A stretch of DNA of 12,975 nucleotides from JAHLMO01 sp038997305 (GTDB lineage: Archaea; Aenigmatarchaeota; Aenigmatarchaeia; CG10238-14; SpSt-28). Below the pieces are notes generated by a model. It saw only the letters and a program-made list of their open reading frames with translations, was not told where the DNA came from and searched no databases. Made by a program: the position numbers and the translations under genes. This document shows, in pieces, positions 6,937 through 12,975 of this stretch (positions are counted from its first letter, which is position 1; each line of letters starts with the position of its first letter). Location of the stretch: the NCBI GenBank assembly GCA_038997305.1, contig JAWAZZ010000013.1, positions 1-12,975 on the forward strand, read 5' to 3'.

Positions 6937-8646
6937 ATGGATATAGAGAAGATAGTTTTAAAACACTTAGTCAAAAACGCCTTAAAGTATGGAAAGGCAA
7001 AAGCAGAAATAGTAATTTCAAAAATAATTGCCGAAAATAAAGAATTAAAGGAAAAAATTAATGAGATTAAAGAAATTGTTTTTCAAAAAATAGATGAAAT
7101 AAATAATTTGCCTAAAGAGAAATTAGAAGAATTAGCAAAAGAGTTAGAGGTTACAATAGAAGAAAAGAAAGAAAAAGAATTTGAATTACCTGAGGCAGAA
7201 AAAGGAAAAGTAATTACAGCTTTCCCACCAGAACCATCAAAATATTTACATATTGGCCATGTAAAAGCTGCATTTTTGAATTATTACTATGCAAAAAAAT
7301 ACGATGGAAAATTTATTTTAAGATTCGAGGATAGCAATCCGGAAAAAGTTAAGAGAGAGTATTACAATGCAATAAGGGACGATTTAAAATGGTTAGGAAT
7401 AGAATGGGACTATGAGGATGTTTTGAGTTTGCATTTAGAAGAATATTACGAAGCTGTTAGAATGCTAATAGTTAAAGACAAAGCATATGCTTGTTTTTGT
7501 AGCAGAGAAAAAGTTAAAGAATATAGAGCTAAAGGAATTGAATGTGAACATAGAAATCAGCCAATAGAAAAGAGTTTAAAAGTTTTTGAAGAAATGTTAG
7601 CTGGAAAATATAAAGAAGGTGAAGTAAGTATAAGAGCTAAGATTGATATGAATCATAAGAATTATGTAATGAGAGATCCTGCATTAGTTAGAATTTCTTA
7701 CAAAACTCATCCGATAGTAGGAAATAAATATTTTGTTTGGCCTCTGTACGATTTTGGAACTGCATTATTAGATTACTGGGAAAAAATAACCCATAGATTT
7801 AGAAGTAAAGAATTTGAAATGAGAACAGAATTACAAAATTGGATTAGAGAAGCTTTGGGAATAAAAACGCATCCAAAAATTATTGAGATTGCGAGATTTC
7901 AGATCAAAAATCAATTAACTTCTGGAAGAAAAATTAGAGAATTAATTCAGAAAGGAGTTTTAAAAGGTTTTGATGATATAAGATTAGTTACTGTAAGTGC
8001 GTTGAAAAAAAGAGGATTTTTACCTCAAGCAATATTAGACTTTGTTAAAAGGACAGGAATTTCTAAAACAGAAAGTCAAATAGAGATTGAAATGTTAGAA
8101 TCTATAAATAGACAGCATTTAGATAAATATGCAAATAGATTCTTTTTTGTTGATAATCCAAAATATTTAAAAGTTATTAACGCGCCAGTAAAATTCGCAA
8201 AAATAAATTTTCATCCCGATTATGAAGATAGAGGATATAGGGAAATTCTAACAAAAGGTAATTTCTATATTTCTGAAAGCGATTTTAACAGCTTGAATGT
8301 AGGTGAAGAAGTTAGATTAATCGACTTATATAACATAAGAATAATAGAAAAAACAGAAAACGAAATTATTGCAGAGAAAACGAGCGAAGAAATAATAAAG
8401 GATATGAAAAAAATACATTGGATTAGTTTAAATGACGAATTTGTAAAAGTAAAAGTAATTAAGGCAGAACCTTTAATAGTTGATGGTAAAATTAACGAAG
8501 ATAGTCTAAAAGAAATATATGGTTATGGGGAAAGTACTTTAAAAAGAATTTTAATAGGAGAAAGACTTCAATTTGTTAGATTCGGTTTTGTAAAGTTTGA
8601 AGGTGTTAAAGATGATGTTTACGAATTTATATTTATTCATAAATAA
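6937..8646 (+). CDS. gltX: Glutamyl-tRNA synthetase, archaeal type
   Basis: Charges tRNA-Glu (and in archaea usually tRNA-Gln, for later amidation) in the cytoplasm. The 569 residues follow the archaeal/eukaryotic GlxRS plan: an archaeal helical N-terminus ('MDIEKIVLKHLVKNALKYG', 1-19), the class I catalytic fold with PPEPSKYLHIGH and the HIGH signature at 105-108, 'FEDSNPEKV', a 'YACFCSREKV' segment, 'MRDPALVRI', 'WPLYDFGTALLDYWEKITH', then the KMSKS-loop region and a beta-barrel anticodon-binding end. The loop reads LTSGRKI (327-333) where relatives commonly have a lysine after the serine, so one catalytic lysine position is glycine here. 'FDDIRL' follows in place of the usual 'WDDPRL'. Length and start fit the family. 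rpl2 follows 19 bases later. Confidence 0.95.
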   Translation: MDIEKIVLKHLVKNALKYGKAKAEIVISKIIAENKELKEKINEIKEIVFQKIDEINNLPKEKLEELAKELEVTIEEKKEKEFELPEAEKGKVITAFPPEPSKYLHIGHVKAAFLNYYYAKKYDGKFILRFEDSNPEKVKREYYNAIRDDLKWLGIEWDYEDVLSLHLEEYYEAVRMLIVKDKAYACFCSREKVKEYRAKGIECEHRNQPIEKSLKVFEEMLAGKYKEGEVSIRAKIDMNHKNYVMRDPALVRISYKTHPIVGNKYFVWPLYDFGTALLDYWEKITHRFRSKEFEMRTELQNWIREALGIKTHPKIIEIARFQIKNQLTSGRKIRELIQKGVLKGFDDIRLVTVSALKKRGFLPQAILDFVKRTGISKTESQIEIEMLESINRQHLDKYANRFFFVDNPKYLKVINAPVKFAKINFHPDYEDRGYREILTKGNFYISESDFNSLNVGEEVRLIDLYNIRIIEKTENEIIAEKTSEEIIKDMKKIHWISLNDEFVKVKVIKAEPLIVDGKINEDSLKEIYGYGESTLKRILIGERLQFVRFGFVKFEGVKDDVYEFIFIHK

Positions 8647-8665
8647 ATCTTTTTAATATTTTTCT
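8647..8665 (+). promoter_or_regulatory. T-rich gap upstream of rpl2, possible terminator/promoter
   Basis: The gap between gltX and rpl2 holds two T runs around AATA (TTTTTAATATTTTT). Archaeal termination often uses such runs, and a TATA-like ATAAATAAA overlaps the gltX stop about 20-28 bases before the rpl2 ATG. Either reading would give rpl2 its own transcript. This is weak evidence. Confidence 0.3.
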
Positions 8666-9364
8666 ATGGGAAAGAGACCTATAATAAGAGCTAGAGGAAA
8701 AGGAGGACCTAGATATACTGCACCTTCTCATAGATTTTTCTGCGATTATACATATCCAGCTATATTTGATAAAGTTTATGGAAAGGTTGTAGATATTATC
8801 CATACAGTTGAAAGAACGGCACCAATAGCTATAGTTAAATTAGATAATGGTCAAACTTTTTATCAGATAGCCCCAGATGGAATTAAAAGTGGCGATATAA
8901 TTTCTTTTAATGGTGAACCAACTATAGGTAGCGTATTAATGCTAAAAGATATACCAGATGGTTCTAAGATCTACGGAATAGAAACATATCCTGGTAGCGG
9001 ACCAAAATTATGTAGAGCTGCTGGTAGCGCAGCGATATTAATAGGTAAATCAGAGAAATTTGCTAAGGTTCAACTACCAAGTGGAAAGGTTATAGAATTA
9101 GATTTAAGATGTAGAGCAAGCATAGGAATGCCAGCTGGATATGGAAGACATGAAAAACCATTTTTAAAAGCTGGTAAAAAGTATCATGCAATGAAAGCAA
9201 GAAATAAGAAATGGCCAATGGTAAGTCCAACAAAAATGAACGCTGTAGATCATCCTTGGGGAGGTAAGAGTAAAAGACCAAAAGTTTCTAAACAAACTTC
9301 CGCAAGAATGCCATTAAAAGTTGGAAGCGTAGGTCCTAAATATTGGAAAAGGAGAAAGAAATAA
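8666..9364 (+). CDS. rpl2: Large ribosomal subunit protein uL2 (L2/L8e)
   Basis: Core 50S protein that binds 23S rRNA close to the peptidyl transferase centre and helps join the subunits. The 232 residues match archaeal uL2 throughout: the basic 'MGKRPIIRARGKGG' start, an OB-like domain, 'ETYPGSGPKLCRAAGSAA' around 105-122, an SH3-like domain with 'LPSGKVIELDLRCRASIG', and the conserved 'VDHPWGGKSKRP' (194-205) before a Lys/Arg-rich tail. Family members are about 240 residues, so this is complete. It lies between two aminoacyl-tRNA synthetase genes, not in the usual L3-L4-L23-L2-S19 cluster. No Shine-Dalgarno motif precedes the ATG; the 19-base gap is T-rich. Confidence 0.96.
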   Translation: MGKRPIIRARGKGGPRYTAPSHRFFCDYTYPAIFDKVYGKVVDIIHTVERTAPIAIVKLDNGQTFYQIAPDGIKSGDIISFNGEPTIGSVLMLKDIPDGSKIYGIETYPGSGPKLCRAAGSAAILIGKSEKFAKVQLPSGKVIELDLRCRASIGMPAGYGRHEKPFLKAGKKYHAMKARNKKWPMVSPTKMNAVDHPWGGKSKRPKVSKQTSARMPLKVGSVGPKYWKRRKK

Positions 9365-9367
9365 AAA

Positions 9368-9376
9368 TTTTTTAAT
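9368..9376 (+). promoter_or_regulatory. Possible TATA box for lysS
   Basis: TTTTTTAAT starts 24 bases before the lysS ATG in the 27-base gap after rpl2. This is close to the spacing expected for a leaderless archaeal mRNA. It may also act as a T-rich terminator for rpl2. Confidence 0.3.
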
Positions 9377-9391
9377 CATTAACTAGTTTTT

Positions 9392-10927
9392 ATGACTGTT
9401 GGGTTAAGAGAAGATATATTAAATCGATTAAAACTTTACAAAGAATTAAAAGAAAAAGTTGAAGACCCCTTTTCTATAACAAAATACGAAATAACTAATA
9501 ACGTAAAAGAAATAGTTCTAAATCAAAATTCTTTTCTAGATAAGAAAGTAAAAGTTGCTGGGAGAATTATAGCAGTTAGAAGACATGGAAATTTGATATT
9601 TTATGATTTGGTAGATAATGGTTTTAAAATACAGTTAGCAGTTAGTAAAGATAAAACAAAAAATTTCGAATATGCAAAAGAATATATTCAAAGAGGGGAT
9701 TTTGTTGGTTGCGAAGGAACTGTAGGAAGAACAGTTAAAGGAGAGCTAACTATATTTTGCGAAGAAATAAAAATAATCTCAAAAGCTTTAATAACTTTGC
9801 CAGATAAATGGTTTGGATTAGAAGATGTTGAGGAAAGATATAGAAAAAGATATTTGGATGTAATTCTTAATGAAAATGTTAGGAAAAATTTTGAATCAAA
9901 AGTCAAAATAATTCAAATATTTAGAGAATATTTAATATCTAAAGGTTATCTGGATTTTTCTACAGAAATTCCTTTGGTACAACCAATTTATGGAGGAGCT
10001 TACGCAAAACCCTTTATAACTTTTGTCAATGATTTAAAAGAGAATTGGTTTTTAAGCATTAGTCCAGAAATTTATCTAAAAATTTTAATAATTTCTGGAT
10101 TTAACAAAGTTTTTGCTATAACAAAAAACTTTAGAAACGAAAGTATCGATGTAAAACACAATCCAGAATTTATAGGTTTTGAATGGTATGAAGCATATAC
10201 AGACAGAGAAAGTAAACTAAAAGAAATTGAAGAAATGGTATATAAAGCTGCAAAAGAAGTTTTGGGTACTAGCGTAATAAAAAGAAAAATAGAAAATAAA
10301 GAGTATGAAATTGATTTAAAACCTCCATGGAAAAGAGAAAAGATGGTAGATTTAATAGCTCAGTATGCAGGAATTGATGTTGAAAATGCTAGCGATGAAA
10401 AAATAAAAGAATTTTTGAGAAAAAATAACATTCAATTAAAAGTAAAAGAGTACAATAGAGGTTTTGCAATAGAAGAAATTTTTGAAGCTTTTGTAGAAAA
10501 AAAGTTAATTGAACCAACTTTTGTTTTAGATTATCCAATAGAGACTACTCCACTTTGTAAACCTTTGAAAAATAATCCAAGTTTTGTTGAAAGAGCAGAA
10601 GGATATATTTTTGGAATGGAGATTTGTAATGTTTATAGCGAACTTAATAATCCTATAATTCAGAACAAATTGTTTGCCGAGCAAGCAAAAATGAGAGAAT
10701 TAGGATTTGAAGAAAGTCATGAATACGATAAAACTTTTGTTGAAGCTATGATGTATGGCATGCCACCGACTAGCGGTGCTGGAGTAGGAATAGACAGAGT
10801 TGCAATGATATTATTAGGTTTGGATAGCATTAAAGAAGTAATATATTGGCCAATGCTTAAAAGAAAAAACGAAAGCAAAGCAGTTGATATATTAACTGAA
10901 TTATCTAAAGAGTTAAACCTTATTTAA
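9392..10927 (+). CDS. lysS: Lysyl-tRNA synthetase, class II
   Basis: Charges tRNA-Lys with lysine. The 511 residues have the class II LysRS plan: an N-terminal OB-fold anticodon-binding domain (about 46-135, with 'VKVAGRIIAVRRHGNLIFYD'), 'RYLDVILNENVR' leading into motif 1, the LysRS-typical 'GGAYAKPF', motif 2 with FRNE at 247-250 and 'KHNPEFIGFEWYEAY', 'MEICNVYSELNNP', and motif 3 'GAGVGIDRVAM' with R469. 'GMPPTSGAG' is also characteristic. Length is usual. Many euryarchaea use the unrelated class I enzyme, while the class II form occurs in other archaeal groups and bacteria, so this gene has some value for placing the organism. The ATG is 27 bases after rpl2 and the tRNA gene follows 35 bases after its stop. 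Confidence 0.95.
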   Translation: MTVGLREDILNRLKLYKELKEKVEDPFSITKYEITNNVKEIVLNQNSFLDKKVKVAGRIIAVRRHGNLIFYDLVDNGFKIQLAVSKDKTKNFEYAKEYIQRGDFVGCEGTVGRTVKGELTIFCEEIKIISKALITLPDKWFGLEDVEERYRKRYLDVILNENVRKNFESKVKIIQIFREYLISKGYLDFSTEIPLVQPIYGGAYAKPFITFVNDLKENWFLSISPEIYLKILIISGFNKVFAITKNFRNESIDVKHNPEFIGFEWYEAYTDRESKLKEIEEMVYKAAKEVLGTSVIKRKIENKEYEIDLKPPWKREKMVDLIAQYAGIDVENASDEKIKEFLRKNNIQLKVKEYNRGFAIEEIFEAFVEKKLIEPTFVLDYPIETTPLCKPLKNNPSFVERAEGYIFGMEICNVYSELNNPIIQNKLFAEQAKMRELGFEESHEYDKTFVEAMMYGMPPTSGAGVGIDRVAMILLGLDSIKEVIYWPMLKRKNESKAVDILTELSKELNLI

Positions 10928-10962
10928 TTTTGAATTCTTTGTTAAAACTAAATTATACTTAT

Positions 10963-11037
10963 GCCCCCGTAGCTCAGCTTGGATAGAGCACCTGCCTCCT
11001 AAGCAGGGGGTCGCGGGTTCAAATCCCGCCGGGGGCA
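10963..11037 (+). tRNA. tRNA-Arg, anticodon CCU (reads AGG)
   Basis: A full 75-base cloverleaf without intron. The acceptor stem GCCCCCG/CGGGGGC is followed by discriminator A (11037). The D-stem is GCTC/GAGC with G18G19 and A20, the latter an arginine identity base. The anticodon stem CCTGC/GCAGG has loop CTCCTAA and anticodon CCT at 10998-11000. The variable loop is GGGTC, and the T-stem GCGGG/CCCGC has loop TTCAAAT. CCA is not encoded. The stems are nearly all G-C, which contrasts sharply with the AT-rich surroundings and suggests growth at high temperature. Confidence 0.97.
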
Positions 11038-11041
11038 AGAT

Positions 11042-11052
11042 CTTAAATATTT
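11042..11052 (+). promoter_or_regulatory. TATA box for the Ppx-NDT fusion gene
   Basis: CTTAAATATTT is centred about 26 bases before the ATG at 11074, the spacing expected for a leaderless archaeal transcript. It begins 5 bases after the tRNA end, so the T-rich part could also end tRNA transcription. No Shine-Dalgarno motif is seen before the start. Confidence 0.55.
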
Positions 11053-11073
11053 TACTCACTTAGTCATTATATA

Positions 11074-12333
11074 ATGGAAAATAGGAAAAAGATTCTTATA
11101 GATGTTGGTTCTTCAACTATAAAGGTTTATGAGTATTCAAACAATAAACTAAAATTGTTATTACAACGGTCAATTCATTTTAAAGATGGTTTTGATCCTG
11201 AAGCAGGTATTTCTCCTCAAGCAAAAAAAGAACTATTCGAACTTTTAGATGCTATAAAAGAGCAAAATAAGGATGCAATAATAAAAATCTATGCAACTGG
11301 TATTTTTAGAAAATTGAAATCCGAAACTAAAATAAGATTTATAGACGAAGTATTTTTGAGAACAGGATTGTATTTTAACATTATAGATCAAGATTTAGAG
11401 AATTTTTATCTTGAAAAGGCATTAGTTGGAAAGTGTAATTTAAACGAACCTTTATTGCTTATAAATATAGGCGGTGCTACTACAGAGCTTGTTGTAATGT
11501 ATGGAAATGAGGCGATAGAAAGAAAAAATCTAGATATAGGAGTAGGCATAATTTTATCAAAATTTCCTCAGATAAATGAGGATATATCTAAAATAAGCTT
11601 AGAAGAAATTGTAGATTTTGTAAAAAATGAGCTTCCATCACTAAAGAATAAAGCAAGAATAGCATTTTTAACTGGTGGAGAATTGACTTATATGAAGTTA
11701 GCCAAATATCCTCTTAAACCTAATAACCTATTCGATGATGAAGATCACCCTTTCATTATTTCAATAGAAGATTATAAAACTAAAAACAAAGAAATTTTCG
11801 AAAAAATAACTTTAAAAGAGCTCGAGAATTTAATGCCAGAAAATCCCAAATGGATGCATGGTGCAAGAGCATTTTCAGCAATAGCTCAAGCTATATGTGA
11901 AAAATATGGAATAGAGATTATTATTCCTTCAGATTCTAATATAATAAATGGTGTTGTTAGACAAGAATTCAGATATGTAACTATAAGTGGTAATTTTAGA
12001 AAATATCTCGATTATATTCTGAAAGTAAAGAAAAAATTAGAAGAAAAAGGAGTTAAAGTTCTTAGTCCAAGATTTAGTGAACCTAAAAATCCTGGAGAAG
12101 AATTTGTAATTTTTAAAGGGGAGGAAAATCTTTCTCCATTAGAATTAGAAAGATATCATTTAAATTCAATTGCAAGTTCAGATGCATTAATAGTTTGTAA
12201 TCCAGATGGTTATGTTGACGCTCATTCAATTTTAGAAATTGGTTTTGCTCTTGCTTTAGGAAAAAGAATAATTTTTACTGAAAAACCTAAAGAATTCATT
12301 TTAAATAATATACCAGCAGAAATAGGTTTGTAA
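11074..12333 (+). CDS. Ppx/GppA-like phosphatase domain fused to a nucleoside 2-deoxyribosyltransferase-like domain
   Basis: A 419-residue two-domain protein. Residues 1 to about 300 follow the actin-fold exopolyphosphatase/pppGpp phosphatase family: phosphate-1 loop D10-VGSSTIK, phosphate-2 loop 'NIGGATTEL' (131-139), 'LTGGEL' (199-204), 'HGARAFSAIAQAI' and the closing 'SDSNIINGVV'. The usual Asp of phosphate-2 (D-I-G-G) is Asn131, which may weaken metal binding or catalysis. Residues about 302-419 resemble the nucleoside 2-deoxyribosyltransferase family: 'VTISGNFRKY', 'GVKVLSPRF', 'IASSDALIVCNPDGYVD' and 'ILEIGFALALGK', with E388 as candidate nucleophile. The HD-like C-terminal part of long Ppx enzymes is absent. 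Possible roles are nucleotide-signal turnover or nucleotide salvage; neither is proven. It follows the tRNA gene by 36 bases and precedes the CRISPR leader. Confidence 0.8.
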   Translation: MENRKKILIDVGSSTIKVYEYSNNKLKLLLQRSIHFKDGFDPEAGISPQAKKELFELLDAIKEQNKDAIIKIYATGIFRKLKSETKIRFIDEVFLRTGLYFNIIDQDLENFYLEKALVGKCNLNEPLLLINIGGATTELVVMYGNEAIERKNLDIGVGIILSKFPQINEDISKISLEEIVDFVKNELPSLKNKARIAFLTGGELTYMKLAKYPLKPNNLFDDEDHPFIISIEDYKTKNKEIFEKITLKELENLMPENPKWMHGARAFSAIAQAICEKYGIEIIIPSDSNIINGVVRQEFRYVTISGNFRKYLDYILKVKKKLEEKGVKVLSPRFSEPKNPGEEFVIFKGEENLSPLELERYHLNSIASSDALIVCNPDGYVDAHSILEIGFALALGKRIIFTEKPKEFILNNIPAEIGL

Positions 12334-12495
12334 GCTAACTATAAGAGCTATTATAATTATATTATATATTATATATATTAGGGGCTACAGAACCTATATA
12401 AATACTTTTCTATAATCTTTTGTATAAAGCCGAATTTTTATGAACTTTCCAAAAAATATTTATTTTTCTCCCAATAAAATTGAGAATTATGATAG
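12334..12495 (+). promoter_or_regulatory. CRISPR leader with candidate promoter
   Basis: This 162-base gene-free, AT-rich stretch lies between the fusion gene and the first repeat. It opens with a long alternating A/T tract (about 12350-12380). It holds two TATA-like elements: CTATATAAATA (12394-12404), and AAAAAATATTTATTT (12451-12465) preceded by CC, a plausible BRE+TATA whose start site would fall just before the first repeat. The side is chosen because the repeat end resembling a crRNA 5' handle (GGAAG) faces away from it. Confidence 0.55.
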
Positions 12496-12975
12496 GTTTA
12501 AGAAGAACTAAAGAGTATGGAAGAAATCACTTAATCCTGCTCCTGCTCCAGCCAACGCTAAATATTTCGTTTAAGAAGAACTAAAGAGTATGGAAGCTGT
12601 TGCTCTTCTTTAAGAGATACCTCTGCCATAAATTAGTTTAAGAAGAACTAAAGAGTATGGAAGGCTTAACGAGATAATTTGAATATGCATAGACTTTACT
12701 AGTTTAAGAAGAACTAAAGAGTATGGAAGTTAGCAACTTATCGCTTATTCTTTCTATTATATCCTTTCTTTTTAGGTTTAAGAAGAACTGAAGAGTATGG
12801 AAGACATCTAAAGTGTGACAATGTGGAACTGCAATAATGTATAGACAAGTTTAAGAAGAACTAAAGAGTATGGAAGAAATCAATGGCGTGATTATATAGC
12901 ATATGCAAAAGAGCAATTGTTTAAGAAGAACTAAAGAGTATGGAAGTACACTTCCATCAACCGCTATTTCTTCAA
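12496..12975 (+). CRISPR. CRISPR array, seven 28-base repeats, truncated by the window end
   Basis: Repeats start at 12496, 12569, 12636, 12702, 12776, 12849 and 12919, each 28 bases, beginning GTTTAAGAAGAAC and ending GAGTATGGAAG. Six are identical; the fifth has G for A at repeat position 15. The six complete spacers are 45, 39, 38, 46, 45 and 42 bases, all different; a seventh is cut at 29 bases. From memory, the repeat resembles the Pyrococcus/Thermococcus type, which also starts GTTT, has AGAACT in the middle and ends TGTGGAAAG, so a type I or III system is likely. The last eight bases, TATGGAAG, would be the crRNA 5' handle. No cas gene is present here, so nucleases must be encoded elsewhere or be absent. 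Confidence 0.97.

Noticed and set aside
9090..9281. Minus-strand open frame inside rpl2
   Set aside because: Fully antisense to a strongly conserved ribosomal protein gene; chance frame. The same holds for 9688-9906 inside lysS and 1746-1937 inside the surface-protein gene.
12350..12380. Alternating A/T tract as a replication origin
   Set aside because: No origin recognition box pairs or Cdc6/Orc gene are visible; AT-rich tracts are expected in a leader of this genome.
12440..12511. A 23-codon frame starting with ATG in the CRISPR leader
   Set aside because: It runs into the first repeat, has no family resemblance, and the leader is better explained as promoter sequence.
12524..12882. Spacers 1 and 6 both begin AAATCA, as if the repeat were longer
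   Set aside because: The other five spacers start differently, so the repeat ends at GGAAG and the match is likely chance.

Overview
This window looks like a piece of a very AT-rich archaeal chromosome, probably from a small-genome, heat-loving lineage of the DPANN/Nanoarchaeota kind. The archaeal signs are an archaeal-type glutamyl-tRNA synthetase, an archaeal-type uL2, two KaiC/RAD55-like single-domain ATPases, genes without visible Shine-Dalgarno motifs, and TATA-like boxes about 25 bases before some starts. Thermophily is inferred from a tRNA whose stems are almost entirely G-C inside an AT-rich genome. The lineage call is inference; the domain call is firm.

Layout. Bases 1-4965 (+) are the 3' part of a giant secreted or membrane-anchored glycoprotein. 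It has repeated Ig-like modules full of N-glycosylation sequons, a discoidin-like domain set inside one repeat, a glycine-rich hinge, a cysteine cluster, one C-terminal membrane helix and a short cytoplasmic coiled coil. Seven bases downstream lies a KaiC-like ATPase (4973-5716, +). It meets tail-to-tail, with an 8-base overlap, a second KaiC-like ATPase (5709-6377, -). That one ends a tightly overlapping minus-strand operon: PRC-barrel protein, PqqD-like protein, KaiC-like ATPase. A 27-base divergent promoter region separates this operon from a plus-strand run of translation genes: gltX, rpl2, class II lysS and tRNA-Arg(CCU).

Next comes a gene that joins a Ppx/GppA-type actin-fold domain to a nucleoside 2-deoxyribosyltransferase-like domain (11074-12333). 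After a 162-base AT-rich leader, the window ends inside a CRISPR array with seven 28-base repeats and no cas gene in view.

How the genes may work together. The surface protein and both ATPase genes, with the PqqD-like and PRC-barrel partners, form a compact non-housekeeping block (1-6909). My inference is an envelope-linked, nucleotide-dependent assembly or signalling module; nothing in the sequence fixes its function. The tRNA and protein-synthesis genes are ordinary in content, but rpl2 sits away from its usual ribosomal-protein cluster. The most unusual items are the PRC/PqqD/KaiC operon facing a paralogous KaiC, the Ppx-NDT fusion, and the CRISPR array whose repeat resembles those of Thermococcales.
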